From positions 969,769 to 1,033,768 of the forward strand of contig NZ_JAAOIR010000002.1 of NCBI RefSeq assembly GCF_011440375.1: 64,000 bases of DNA, written 5' to 3'. This document shows positions 32,972 to 41,924 of this stretch, in pieces. Below the pieces are notes generated by a model. It saw only the letters and a program-made list of their open reading frames with translations. It was not told the origin of the DNA and searched no databases. Each line of letters starts with the position of its first letter. Positions within the stretch are counted from its first letter, which is position 1. The translations under genes and the position numbers were made by a program. The DNA is from Halorubellus sp. JP-L1. Lineage in GTDB: Archaea; Halobacteriota; Halobacteria; Halobacteriales; Natrialbaceae.

Positions 32972-34858
32972 TCAGGTCGAGTGGTCGTCGCGTTCGCTCC
33001 CCGTCGAGCCGGTGCCCGCGACGGGGTCCGGGCCCACGTCGACGAGTTCTGCGAGCGCCTGCGGTCGGCCGACGACGACGAGCACGTCGCCGTCGGCGAG
33101 CGTCACGTCCGTCGTGGCGACGACGCTGTCGTCGTCGCGGCGGACGGTGGTCGCGAAGCAGCTCGGCGGGAGGGACGCCTCCACGTCCCCGACGGTCAGC
33201 CCAGTCCACTCGGCGTCCCTGACGGGGACCTCGCGTATCGCGCCGACGGCAGAGGGCACCATGATCCACCCCTCGTCGCGTTCGACGTCCGCCGACGCTC
33301 CATCGGGGAGCGACGCGGGGAGCACCTGTGCGCCGGCGTCCTCGAGATGGCGGCGAGCGGTCGGGTCGTTCGCCCTCGCCGCCGCGCTCGCCCCGAAACC
33401 GTCGGCGACGATTCGGGCGACCGCCCGGTTGACGGCGTCGTCGTCCGTCGCCGCGACCACGAGGCCCGCGTCGGCGGCACCGATGGACCGGAGGAAGTCC
33501 GTGTCCGTACCGTCGCCCGCGTGCACGACGAACCCCTCCTCGCGTCCGCGCTCGATTCGTTCCTCGTCGGGATCGACGAGTTCGACGCGTGTCCCGCCGG
33601 CCTCGTACTGTCGTGCGAGCAGGCGGCCGTAGCGGCCGGCGCCGACGACGACCACCGGAACGGACTCGACGTCGAGCGCTCGCGCGACGTGGCGAGCGAC
33701 GCCGCCTTCGAGCGCGGACGTGGCGAGGATGACGAGGAACACCGTCCCGAGGATGGTCGCCGCGGCCTCCGGGTTCGACTCTCGGAGGTCGACGGCGAAC
33801 AGCGTCGCGAGGCCCGCGGTGAGCACGCCCCGCGGCGCGATGGCGCTCATGAACACGCGCTCGCGGAGCGAGAACTGCCCGGTCCACGTCGACGCCAGCA
33901 CCGCGAGCGGGCGGACGACGAGGACGACGGCTGCGACGACGACGAGTCCGCCGACGCCGAGCCCCAGGAGGCCCTCGACCTCGACGAGCGTGGTGAGGAC
34001 GACGAAGAGGATGGAGAGGACGAGCAGCGACAGGTCGTCCTCGAACTCGTCGACTGACTCCCGGTAGGGCACGTGGACGTTCCCGAGGACGAGGCCGGCG
34101 GTCGCGGCGGCGGCGATGCCGGCTTCGCCGCTCCCGACCTCGGCGACGACGTACGCGACGATGGCGGTGGCGAACACGAGCAAGCGCGTGTTCTGGACCG
34201 CGTACCCGGCGGAGAGGTCGACGCGGTTGAGGACGAACCACGTCGCGATGGCGACCACGCCGCCGACGGCGACGCCGATACCGAGTCTGGTGAGCACCTC
34301 GACGAGGAATGCCTCGACGTTCGTCTCCTGGAGCGTGACCGCCTCGAAGACGGCGACGGCGACGACCGCGCTCGTGATGTCGTTCAGGAGCCCCTCCGTC
34401 CGCAGGATCGTCGACACTCGCTCGGGTGCGTCGACCGCGTTGAGTATCGGCACGAGGACGGTCGGTCCGGTCGCGACGAGGAGCGCGCCGACGAGGAGGG
34501 AGACGCCCCACGAGGCGTCGAGCGCGTACCGCACTGCGATCGCCGTCCCGAGCATCGTCACCGCCGCGCCGACCGTGACCAGCGCGAGCGTCTCTCGGCG
34601 GACCGACCGCATCGAGTCGACGTCGAGCGCGAACCCGTCCTGGAAGATGACGATGGCGACGCCCGCGCCGATGAGCGACGGCACCGCGTCTGCAACGGCG
34701 TCCCGCGGGACCAGGCCGAGGCCGGCCGGACCGACGACGACGCCGGCGACGACGAGGAAGAGCACGCTCGGGATGCGAAAGCGGGTCGCGAGGATCTGTG
34801 CGCCGACGCCGAGGGCGACGACCGCCGCGATGCCGACGAGCAGCGGGTCGACGCTCAC
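32972..34858 (-). CDS. Cation:proton antiporter with TrkA-N and TrkA-C domains
   Basis: A 628-residue membrane transporter. Residues 1-390 form a CPA-type Na+(K+)/H+ antiporter with about 12 segments; TEGLLNDITSAVVAVAVFE is the conserved ion-binding region and RPLAVLASTW follows later. Residues 405-540 form a TrkA-N nucleotide-binding domain (VVVVGAGRYGRLLARQYE, then ELVDPDEERIE). Residues 545-620 form a TrkA-C domain, giving ligand-gated control of exchange. The start is GTG 34858 (MSVDPLLVG). It lies beside the divergent channel-like gene, so K+/Na+ balance is the theme. Confidence 0.88.
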   Translation of the reverse strand: MSVDPLLVGIAAVVALGVGAQILATRFRIPSVLFLVVAGVVVGPAGLGLVPRDAVADAVPSLIGAGVAIVIFQDGFALDVDSMRSVRRETLALVTVGAAVTMLGTAIAVRYALDASWGVSLLVGALLVATGPTVLVPILNAVDAPERVSTILRTEGLLNDITSAVVAVAVFEAVTLQETNVEAFLVEVLTRLGIGVAVGGVVAIATWFVLNRVDLSAGYAVQNTRLLVFATAIVAYVVAEVGSGEAGIAAAATAGLVLGNVHVPYRESVDEFEDDLSLLVLSILFVVLTTLVEVEGLLGLGVGGLVVVAAVVLVVRPLAVLASTWTGQFSLRERVFMSAIAPRGVLTAGLATLFAVDLRESNPEAAATILGTVFLVILATSALEGGVARHVARALDVESVPVVVVGAGRYGRLLARQYEAGGTRVELVDPDEERIERGREEGFVVHAGDGTDTDFLRSIGAADAGLVVAATDDDAVNRAVARIVADGFGASAAARANDPTARRHLEDAGAQVLPASLPDGASADVERDEGWIMVPSAVGAIREVPVRDAEWTGLTVGDVEASLPPSCFATTVRRDDDSVVATTDVTLADGDVLVVVGRPQALAELVDVGPDPVAGTGSTGSERDDHST

Positions 34859-34961
34859 GTGTGAGTCCTCCGAGGGCGGAACTACGCCGTGGCCGTGCTT
34901 CGGTCCCGTGCTTGCGAGTGCACGCCATAGAGCGAACCGACGCGGCGGGAAACCGGTAGCC

Positions 34962-36011
34962 ATGGACGCTCCGCGAACGCGCTGTGGCTACGAGTACGAC
35001 GTCAGCGCCGTCTCGGGGCCGGGGGCAGCGAGTTGCTGGCGGCCGGTCTGGGCGGACCACGAGCGATGCATCTGGCACGCGAACGCGACCGACAAGACAC
35101 CGGCCGCGTTCGCCGAGGCGCACCCGGTGCGGGGCGAACGGCTCGACGGCGCCATCCTCCGTGGCGTCTCGCTCCCGGACGTCCGGTGGTTCGCCGACTG
35201 TAGCCTCGTCGGCGCGGACTTCACCGACGCGGCGCTCCCCGGTGCCTGCTTCGACGACGCGGACCTTCGACGGGCGGACTTTCGAGACGCGGACCTCCAC
35301 GGCGCGACGTTCGTCGACGCGAACGTCGAGGACGCGCTGTTCGTCTACGCGGACGTTCGGGATGCCGCGTTCGAAGGGGCCCGCCTCTACCGCGCCGTCC
35401 TGTCCGACGCGAGGGTGAACGAGGGCACCGAGTTCGGGCGAACCGTCGTCTACGAGACCGACGCCGAGCGCGACGCCTCGCCCGGCGGGTTCGAGCGGAA
35501 CACGGAGTCGGCCGTCTGGACGTACCGCGAGATCCAGCGCGTCTTCGAGGACAACGCCAACCACAGTCGCCTCCTCGAGTACTTCCTCCGCGAGATGGAC
35601 CTACGTCGTCGCGCCGCGTGGCGCGCCCGCGACGTCCTCTCCGTCCTGCGACTCGAGGGCTCCAGGCTCGTCATGCGGTACGGTATCAGTCCGTGGCGGC
35701 TCGTCGCGACGTCCGTCGTCGTCATCGTCGGGTCCGCGATGGTGTTCCCCCTGACCGGCGGTCTCGTCGAGACGGGCGACGGACGGCCGATCACGTACAC
35801 GGTGTCGGATCCGACTTCGGCACCGCCGACGTGGATGGTGTTCGTGTTCCTGAAGAGCCTCTACTTCAGTGCGATCACGTTCGCGACGCTCGGCTACGGC
35901 GACGTCCAGCCCATCGGGTCGATCACGCGCGCCGTCGCCGCGATGGAGTCGCTCGCGGGGTCGGTGCTCCTCGCCCTGCTCGTGTTCGTGCTGACGTCGA
36001 GGATCAGGTAG
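34962..36011 (+). CDS. Pentapeptide-repeat protein fused to a potassium channel pore
   Basis: A 349-residue fusion. An N-terminal cysteine/histidine patch (RCGYEYD, CWRPVW, RCIWHA; residues 8-45) could bind zinc. Residues 60-150 are pentapeptide repeats (GADFTDAALPGACFDDADLRRADFRDADLHGATF). A linker with RLLEYFLREMDLRRRAAWRARD follows. Residues 240-349 form a two-helix channel module with selectivity filter TLGYGDVQP near residue 312. It is thus a likely K+ channel with a cytosolic repeat domain. Start ATG 34962; the longer open frame is a shadow of the antiporter. It diverges from the antiporter gene with about 100 bases between the starts. Confidence 0.88.
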   Translation: MDAPRTRCGYEYDVSAVSGPGAASCWRPVWADHERCIWHANATDKTPAAFAEAHPVRGERLDGAILRGVSLPDVRWFADCSLVGADFTDAALPGACFDDADLRRADFRDADLHGATFVDANVEDALFVYADVRDAAFEGARLYRAVLSDARVNEGTEFGRTVVYETDAERDASPGGFERNTESAVWTYREIQRVFEDNANHSRLLEYFLREMDLRRRAAWRARDVLSVLRLEGSRLVMRYGISPWRLVATSVVVIVGSAMVFPLTGGLVETGDGRPITYTVSDPTSAPPTWMVFVFLKSLYFSAITFATLGYGDVQPIGSITRAVAAMESLAGSVLLALLVFVLTSRIR

Positions 36012-36055
36012 ATGCACGCGATTTCAGCCGGTCGCGTTCGCGGAGGTGGTTGGCC

Positions 36056-36763
36056 GTGAGCGACGACGGGCGAGCCGCGGCGACCGAGTCCGGCGACGAG
36101 TCCGCCGACGCGACGGACGTGCCCGTCGACGACCTCCTGAGCGGCCTCGGGGACGACCCGTCGACGGTGGCGTCGCTCGTCGGCGACCTCTACAGGGGCG
36201 AGATGGACCGGGCGGCGACGTGGCGGGCGCGACTCGACCAGACGACGAACTGGGGGGTCGTCGTCGCCGTCGCCATCCTCACGTGGGTGTTCTCCAACCC
36301 GGACAACCCGCACTACGTCCTCCTGATCGGGATGTTCGCGACGGCGACGTTCCTCCTCGTCGAAGCGCACCGGTTCCGCGAGTACGACGTCTGGCGAACG
36401 CGGGTCCGCGCGCTCCAGGAGACCGTCTTCTACGCGCTCTTCGCCGACGACTCGTCCGGCGACGGCGACTGGGAAGAGACGATGCGCGAGATGCTGGCCG
36501 AACCGGCGTACACGATGTCGTTCTGGCAGGCGGTGGCGCACCGGCTCCGTCGCGTCTACCTCGGTCTCGGCGCGCTCCTGCTGGTCTCGTGGATCGTTCG
36601 CGTGACCGTCTACCAGCCGGGTCGTCCGCTGGCGGACGCCGCCTCGATTCCGGGCGTCTCCGGGACCCTGATCTTCGCGGTCGTCGTCGCGTGCTACGCG
36701 CTGGCCGTCGTCGTCGCACTCCTGCCGCTGGCGTACGAGTCCGGGACGACGTTCAGGGGGTAG
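36056..36763 (+). CDS. DUF2270 membrane protein
   Basis: A 235-residue protein. After a 40-residue acidic head, the core begins VASLVGDLYRGEMDRAATWRARLDQTTNWGVVVAVAILTWVFS. Four membrane segments lie near residues 65-82, 86-103, 170-190 and 203-225. LLVEAHRFREYDVWRTRVRALQETVF and AYTMSFWQAVAHRLRR are conserved in DUF2270, a family of unknown function common in archaea. Start GTG 36056 follows the channel gene by 44 bases, suggesting an operon. A link to ion transport is only contextual. Confidence 0.83.
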   Translation: MSDDGRAAATESGDESADATDVPVDDLLSGLGDDPSTVASLVGDLYRGEMDRAATWRARLDQTTNWGVVVAVAILTWVFSNPDNPHYVLLIGMFATATFLLVEAHRFREYDVWRTRVRALQETVFYALFADDSSGDGDWEETMREMLAEPAYTMSFWQAVAHRLRRVYLGLGALLLVSWIVRVTVYQPGRPLADAASIPGVSGTLIFAVVVACYALAVVVALLPLAYESGTTFRG

Positions 36764-36804
36764 TCGGCCGCACCGGCGACGCTCGCGCCCGGGGGAGCGC
36801 TCGG

Positions 36805-37062
36805 TCAGCCCTCGCCCTCGGACTGGTAGGGCTCGCCGACGGCCTCCCGCGGGAGGAGGGACATGACCTCGCTCGCGAGCTCGTCGGGACTCTCGAAGGC
36901 GTCGGCCGAGGATCCGGTGACGACGTCCGCGAACGGTTCCTCGCCGTCGGCGAGTTCGAGCGTGACGTCGCTGCACGCCGCCGCGGCCTCCGCTGGCGTG
37001 ACCGGGTAATCGAGCGCTTCGAGCATCGCGTCGAGTTCGTTCAGTGGGACGCGTCGTGGCAC
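36805..37062 (-). CDS. DUF5789 family protein
   Basis: An 85-residue acidic protein matching the small haloarchaeal DUF5789 family. The pattern is LNELDAMLEALDYPVTPAEA, then DVTLELADGEEPFADVV and DAFESPDELASEVMSLLPREAVGEPYQ. It is probably a compact alpha/beta fold; the function is not known. The start is GTG 37062 (MPRRVPLNELD). It converges with the DUF2270 gene. Confidence 0.75.
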   Translation of the reverse strand: MPRRVPLNELDAMLEALDYPVTPAEAAAACSDVTLELADGEEPFADVVTGSSADAFESPDELASEVMSLLPREAVGEPYQSEGEG

Positions 37063-37218
37063 GTGACTTGATAGGACCTCTCGAGGGTAATCGCATCCGA
37101 CGAGTTTCGGACCGCATCGTGGCCACGTGCTCCCGAATGGGGGTCTCGTTTGCTCGAAGAGGGACCAGCGACTGGTACCGTTCGCAGATACTGGCACGAA
37201 CCGAACGCTTATCAGAAC

Positions 37219-37397
37219 GGTTTTAAACGAGAGCGGGCAACTGGTCGTCGATGACCGGCGTCGTCGTCGCGAGACATCGACCGCCGGCAGTTCTCGGCAC
37301 CCGGTGTGACACCGTCTCTCACAGCCACGCTGCGGTCGCACCGGCCGCTTCGACCGCGTGCCGGAGGTACCTTCATGGCCACAGCAAAACCTACTGA
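37219..37397 (+). other. Promoter and upstream 48-codon ORF before glutamate dehydrogenase
   Basis: A strong TATA-like box, GGTTTTAAACGA (37219-37230), lies about 26 bases before an ATG at 37251. That ATG opens a 48-codon frame ending TGA at 37397. The frame runs 23 bases past the gdh ATG (37375) in another register. So the mRNA would start at or near an upstream ORF, and gdh would have a leader of about 125 bases. The peptide ([14 protein letters not shown]...) is basic, unlike haloarchaeal proteins, so it may act by being translated rather than by its product. Confidence 0.4.
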
Positions 37398-38655
37398 CTC
37401 CGACGACACCGACGAAGAGACCGCGCTCGAAACAGCCCGCCGCCAGCTCGCGCGCGCCGCCAGCCACCTCGACGTGGACGGCGGCGTCATCGAGCGACTC
37501 GAACACCCCGACCGCGTCCAGCGCGTGAGCGTCCCGCTCGAACGCGACGACGGCTCCTGGGAGGTCTACACGGGCTATCGCGCCCAGCACGACAGCGTCC
37601 GCGGCCCGTTCAAGGGCGGCCTGCGCTTCCACCCCGAGGTCGGCGAGGACGAGTGCATCGGGCTCGCGATGTGGATGACCTGGAAGTGCGCCGTCATGGA
37701 CCTCCCGTTCGGCGGCGCGAAGGGCGGCGTCGTCGTCGACCCGAAGGACCTCAGTGAGGACGAAGTCGAGCGGCTCACGCGACGGTTCGCGGAGGAACTC
37801 CGGGACTCCATCGGCCCGAACCACGACATCCCCGCGCCCGACATGGGCACGGGCCCGCAGGAGATGGCGTGGTTCATGGACGCGTACTCGATGCAGGAGG
37901 GCGAGACGACGCCCGGCGTCGTCACCGGGAAACCGCCCGTCGTCGGCGGGAGCTACGGCCGCGAGAAGGCCCCGGGTCGCTCCGTCGGCATCGTCGCGAA
38001 GGAAGCGATCGAGTACTACGACTACGACCTCGAGGACGTCACCGTCGCCGTCCAGGGGTTCGGTAGCGTCGGCGCGAACGCCGCGCGCTACCTCGACGAC
38101 CGCGGCGCGGACGTCGTCGCCGTCAGCGACGTCGACGGCGCCATCTACGACCCCGACGGTCTCGACACGCGCGACGTCGAGGACCACGACGAACGCCCCG
38201 GCATGGTCTCGGGCTACGACGACGCCCAGCGCATGAACAACGCCGACCTGCTCGAGCTCGACGTCGACGTCCTCATCCCCGCCGCCGTCGGGAACGTCAT
38301 CACCGCCGACAACGTGAACGACGTCCAGGCCGACATCGTCGTCGAGGGCGCGAACGGCCCGACGACGAGCGCCGCCGACCGCATCCTCGAAGAGCGCGGC
38401 ATCCACGTCGTCCCCGACATCCTCGCGAACGCCGGCGGCGTGACGGTGTCGTACTTCGAGTGGCTCCAGGACATCAACCGACGGAAGTGGAGCCTCGAAC
38501 GCGTCCACGAGGAACTCGAAGCGGAGATGCTGAAGGCGTGGGACGCCGTCCGCGAAGAGGTCGAGGACCGCGACTGCACGTGGCGCGACGCCGCGTACGT
38601 CGTCGCACTCTCCAGGGTCGCCGACGCGCACGAGGCCCGCGGCCTCTGGCCCTGA
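37375..38655 (+). CDS. Glutamate dehydrogenase (copy 1)
   Basis: A 426-residue hexameric-type Glu/Leu/Phe/Val dehydrogenase. The glutamate site contains [13 protein letters not shown] and the catalytic lysine motif [14 protein letters not shown] (about residues 115-128). The Rossmann motif is [17 protein letters not shown] (about 225-241), followed by an acidic residue region [12 protein letters not shown]. The C-terminal motif is [12 protein letters not shown]. It interconverts glutamate with 2-oxoglutarate and ammonia; cofactor choice is not decided by eye. Start at Met before ATAKPTD; earlier in-frame codons look non-coding. A second copy lies 1.5 kb downstream. Confidence 0.94.
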   Translation: MATAKPTDSDDTDEETALETARRQLARAASHLDVDGGVIERLEHPDRVQRVSVPLERDDGSWEVYTGYRAQHDSVRGPFKGGLRFHPEVGEDECIGLAMWMTWKCAVMDLPFGGAKGGVVVDPKDLSEDEVERLTRRFAEELRDSIGPNHDIPAPDMGTGPQEMAWFMDAYSMQEGETTPGVVTGKPPVVGGSYGREKAPGRSVGIVAKEAIEYYDYDLEDVTVAVQGFGSVGANAARYLDDRGADVVAVSDVDGAIYDPDGLDTRDVEDHDERPGMVSGYDDAQRMNNADLLELDVDVLIPAAVGNVITADNVNDVQADIVVEGANGPTTSAADRILEERGIHVVPDILANAGGVTVSYFEWLQDINRRKWSLERVHEELEAEMLKAWDAVREEVEDRDCTWRDAAYVVALSRVADAHEARGLWP

Positions 38656-38675
38656 CGCCGAGAGCAAGACCCCGG

Positions 38676-38972
38676 TCAGTCGTCGCTCGAATCGATCTCG
38701 TCGGTCTCGTCGGTTACGTCGCTCGAACCAGTCTCGTCGGTCTCGTCGGTCTCGTCGGTCTCGTCGGTTACGTCGCTCGAACCAGTCTCGTCGGTCTCGT
38801 CGCTCGTCTCGCTCTCGTCGGTCTCGTCGCTCGTCTCGCTCTCGTCGTCCTCTTCGAGCGCTTCGATTCCCGTCAGGCGGGCGACGATCGCGACCGCCGC
38901 ACCCGACGCGAAGTCCGGGACCGAATTGATGACGGCGCTGACGAGGACCTCCCGCCGGGAGCTATCGAGCAT
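38676..38972 (-). CDS. Small protein with acidic S/T/D/E repeat tail
   Basis: A 98-residue protein. Residues 1-38 are ordinary (SSRREVLVSAVINSVPDFASGAAVAIVARLTG) and may form an amphipathic or membrane-touching helix. The remaining 60 are almost only S, T, D, E (units such as SETSDETDE and GSSDVTDETDE) from a DNA tandem repeat. No family is recognised. The first part has real coding character. The tail length probably varies between strains. It converges with gdh. Confidence 0.55.
   Translation of the reverse strand: MLDSSRREVLVSAVINSVPDFASGAAVAIVARLTGIEALEEDDESETSDETDESETSDETDETGSSDVTDETDETDETDETGSSDVTDETDEIDSSDD
38699..38850. repeat. Nested minisatellite encoding the acidic tail
   Basis: A 54-base unit containing CGGTTACGTCGCTCGAACCA starts at 38711 and recurs at 38765. 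A 27-base unit (CTCGTCGCTCGTCTCGCTCT) follows in two copies around 38798-38850. Both are built from the 9-base motif GTCTCGTCG. Unit lengths are multiples of three, so copy-number changes keep the reading frame. Confidence 0.75.
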
Positions 38973-39126
38973 CGACCGACCATTCCGGCGACGGCCGGAT
39001 ATATCTATTTGCTCGCGGCGCTCGGCTGATGGACGTCAAACACTCGCCCGAGGGAACTCGGGCGTTCGCGCCAGGTCACGCAATCGTCCCGCGGGTCTTA
39101 CGGTCCGGGCCGTCGGAGTGGCAGCC

Positions 39127-40050
39127 ATGGCACGCAGAAGCGTCCTGTTCTCGCCCGGCGACCGACCGGAACTGATGCGGAAGGCGCCCGCGACCGGCGC
39201 TGACGTCGTCGTCTTCGACCTCGAAGACGCGGTCGCACCGTCGCGGAAAGCCGAGGCGCGCGAGGCCGTCGTCGACGTCCTCGGCGATCCCGAGTTCGAC
39301 CCCGACTGCGAAGTGTGCGTGCGCGTCAACCCGATCGACGATGGGGCGACGGACGCGACGGACGCGACCGACTTGAACGCGTCCGAGACGGCGGCGACCG
39401 CGGTCGCGGACGTCGACGCGCTCGCCGACGACCTCGACGACCTGCGGCTGGACGCGTTCATGCTCCCGAAGTGCGCGAGCGGCGACGACGTCCGCGCGTT
39501 CGACTCCCTGTACCCACGCGACACCCCGCCGGTGCTCGCGCTCGTCGAGAGCGCCGCCGGCGTCCTCCACGCCGAGTCCGTCGCGTCCGCGGCCGCGACC
39601 GACGCGCTCGTGTTCGGCGCGGAGGACCTGTCCGCGGACGTCGGCGCGACCCGCACCGACGAGGGCACGGAGGTTCTGTACGCTCGCGAGCACGTCGTGC
39701 TCGCCGGCGCGAACGCCGACGTCGACGCCATCGACACCGTCTACACCGACTTCTCGGACACCGACGGCCTCCGCGACGCGACCGCGTTCGCCATCCAACT
39801 GGGGTACGACGGCAAGATGGCGATCCATCCGTCGCAGGTCGACCCCATCAACGACGCGTTCGCGCCAGATCCCGAGACCGTCGACTGGGCGGAGCGCGTG
39901 ATGGAAGCCAAAGCCGAGGCCGACGCCGACGGTCGCGGCGTCTTCCAGGTCGACGGCGAGATGATCGACGCCCCCCTGATCGCGCAGGCCGAACGCGTCC
40001 TCGACCGGGCCGACGCAGCGACCGACCGCCCTGAATATAAGGAACCTTAA
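39127..40050 (+). CDS. HpcH/HpaI-CitE family acyl-CoA lyase
   Basis: A 307-residue CitE-like (beta/alpha)8 lyase. Metal and substrate motifs: [13 protein letters not shown] at the start; [14 protein letters not shown] (about residue 33); [20 protein letters not shown] (about 140) with the metal glutamate; [12 protein letters not shown]; and [13 protein letters not shown] near 235. The family cleaves or forms malyl-CoA, methylmalyl-CoA or citryl-CoA; haloarchaeal members work with glyoxylate and acetyl- or propionyl-CoA. The exact substrate is unknown. ATG 39127 has GGTCTTACGG about 30 bases upstream. It lies between two glutamate dehydrogenase genes. Confidence 0.88.
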   Translation: MARRSVLFSPGDRPELMRKAPATGADVVVFDLEDAVAPSRKAEAREAVVDVLGDPEFDPDCEVCVRVNPIDDGATDATDATDLNASETAATAVADVDALADDLDDLRLDAFMLPKCASGDDVRAFDSLYPRDTPPVLALVESAAGVLHAESVASAAATDALVFGAEDLSADVGATRTDEGTEVLYAREHVVLAGANADVDAIDTVYTDFSDTDGLRDATAFAIQLGYDGKMAIHPSQVDPINDAFAPDPETVDWAERVMEAKAEADADGRGVFQVDGEMIDAPLIAQAERVLDRADAATDRPEYKEP

Positions 40051-40120
40051 TTGCATATATGCCGTACTGATTCCTAAAAGTCCGCCACGCTTAACCCGCG
40101 GCTGCGAGATTTTCGAAGTG

Positions 40121-41377
40121 ATGTCCCAGGAAGCGAATCCCTTCGAGAGTCTGCAGGAGCAGATCGACGACGCGGCGGCGTACATCGACGTGGACGCCGA
40201 CGTCGTCGACCGACTCAAGCACCCCGAGCGCGTGCTGGAGACGAACCTCACGATCGACATGGACGACGGGACGACCGGGCGCTTCAAGGCCTTCCGATCG
40301 CAGTTCAACGGCGACCGCGGCCCCTACAAGGGCGGCATCCGCTACCACCCGGGCGTCACACGCGACGAGGTGAAGGCGCTCTCGGGGTGGATGGTGTACA
40401 AGTGCGCGACCGTCGGCATCCCCTACGGCGGCGGGAAGGGCGGCATCGTCATCGACCCGAGCGAGTACTCCGCGGGCGAGATCGAGCGCGTCACGCGATC
40501 GTTCGCGAAGGAACTCCGGCCGTTCGTCGGCGAGGACAAGGACATCCCCGCGCCCGACGTCAACACTGGCCAGCGCGAGATGAACTGGATCAAGGACACG
40601 TACGAGACCCTCGAGAACGTGACCGAGCCGGGCGTCGTCACCGGGAAGGCGATCGACTCCGGCGGGAGCGAGGGCCGCGTCGAGGCGACGGGTCGCTCCA
40701 CGATGCTCGCCGCACGCGAGGTCTTCGACTACCTCGGCAAGGACATCTCGGACGCCACGGTCGCCGTGCAGGGCTACGGGAACGCGGGCTGGATCGCCGC
40801 GAACCTCATCGACGACCTCGGCGCGGACGTCGTCGCCGTCTCCGACTCCTCGGGCGCCATCCACAACGCCGACGGGTTCGACCCGGTCGCCGTCAAGGAC
40901 TTCAAGCGCGAGACCGGTTCGGTCTCCGGCTACGAGGGCGCCGACGAGGAAGTCTCGAACGAGGACCTCCTCACGATGGACGTCGACCTGCTCGTGCCCG
41001 CGGCCCTCGAGAACGCGATCGACGAGGCGCTCGCTCGCGACGTCAACGCCGACGTCATCGTCGAGGCCGCGAACGGCCCGCTGACGCCGGACGCCGACGA
41101 CGTCCTGACCGAGCGCGACGTCACGGTCGTTCCGGACATCCTCGCGAACGCCGGCGGCGTGACGGTGTCGTACTTCGAGTGGGTCCAGAACCGCCAGCGC
41201 TTCTACTGGACCGAGGGGCGCGTGAACGAGGAACTCGAAGCCATCATCGTCGACGCGTTCGATCGGATGACCGACGCGTACGAGTCCTTCGACACGCCGA
41301 ACCTCCGGACGGCGTGCTACGTGAACGCGATCCGACGCGTCGTCTCGGCCTACGAGGACGCGGGCAACTGGCCCTGA
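40121..41377 (+). CDS. Glutamate dehydrogenase (copy 2)
   Basis: A 418-residue Glu/Leu/Phe/Val dehydrogenase, parallel to copy 1 along its whole length. [13 protein letters not shown], the catalytic [14 protein letters not shown] and Rossmann [17 protein letters not shown] are clear. [15 protein letters not shown] is identical in core to copy 1. Differences around the dinucleotide motif (GYGNAG versus GFGSVG) suggest different cofactor use or regulation. The ATG at 40121 follows a GTG codon; CACGCTTAACCC (40086-40097) about 29 bases upstream fits a leaderless mRNA. Two more AT-rich boxes (about 40034 and 40052) lie in the same spacer. Confidence 0.94.
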   Translation: MSQEANPFESLQEQIDDAAAYIDVDADVVDRLKHPERVLETNLTIDMDDGTTGRFKAFRSQFNGDRGPYKGGIRYHPGVTRDEVKALSGWMVYKCATVGIPYGGGKGGIVIDPSEYSAGEIERVTRSFAKELRPFVGEDKDIPAPDVNTGQREMNWIKDTYETLENVTEPGVVTGKAIDSGGSEGRVEATGRSTMLAAREVFDYLGKDISDATVAVQGYGNAGWIAANLIDDLGADVVAVSDSSGAIHNADGFDPVAVKDFKRETGSVSGYEGADEEVSNEDLLTMDVDLLVPAALENAIDEALARDVNADVIVEAANGPLTPDADDVLTERDVTVVPDILANAGGVTVSYFEWVQNRQRFYWTEGRVNEELEAIIVDAFDRMTDAYESFDTPNLRTACYVNAIRRVVSAYEDAGNWP

Positions 41378-41498
41378 CCGATCGACTGACAGCTCTCTCT
41401 CTTGGACGCGGTGTTTGGACGACAGTACGCGGCCACGTTCGACGCTCGGCGGGGGCGGTGCGCGTGGATTTATCCGTGTTCGGTCGTGACCGTGAGGT

Positions 41499-41876
41499 AT
41501 GCCAGCGGACGGAGCAGACGACGACGCCGAACGTGACCTCGGGGCGTCCTGGGGTGGCTCCGGGGGCGAGGACGATGGCGGACCGCCTCCCAGCGCCGAG
41601 GAGGCGGCCGCGAACGCCCGCCCAGAACCCGAACCCCGGGACCCGGCGCTCGTCGACGAGATCACGGTCGTCCTGCAGGAACACAAGCGAGCGTTCACGG
41701 TCGCCGTGCTCGCGTACGCATTCCTCGTGATGCCGTGGCTGTACCGGAACGGCTACGAGGTCGTCGGACTCGCCGGTGGCATCGCGGCGCTCGCCGGCAT
41801 CGTCCTCGTGACGGTCGCGAACGCGCAAGCGGCACGCGATCGGTTCGGACGCGACGACGAACGACGCGGATTCTGA
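41499..41876 (+). CDS. Membrane protein with acidic N-terminal arm, unknown function
   Basis: A 125-residue protein. The first 45 residues are acidic and proline/glycine-rich (GASWGGSGGEDDGGPPPS). A charged helix (VDEITVVLQEHKRA) comes next, then two hydrophobic segments at about 66-84 and 88-108, and a polar end. No family is recognised. A TATA-like GATTTATCC (41468-41476) about 28 bases before the ATG supports the start. Confidence 0.66.
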   Translation: MPADGADDDAERDLGASWGGSGGEDDGGPPPSAEEAAANARPEPEPRDPALVDEITVVLQEHKRAFTVAVLAYAFLVMPWLYRNGYEVVGLAGGIAALAGIVLVTVANAQAARDRFGRDDERRGF

Positions 41877-41924
41877 CTGTCCTCGTTCTGACGGACGGGG
41901 CGCCCACGACCGCGGCGTCTCGAC

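Noticed and set aside
38699..38850. Possible CRISPR-like or regulatory repeat
   Set aside because: All units are codon-sized and encode an acidic protein tail; explained as a coding minisatellite.
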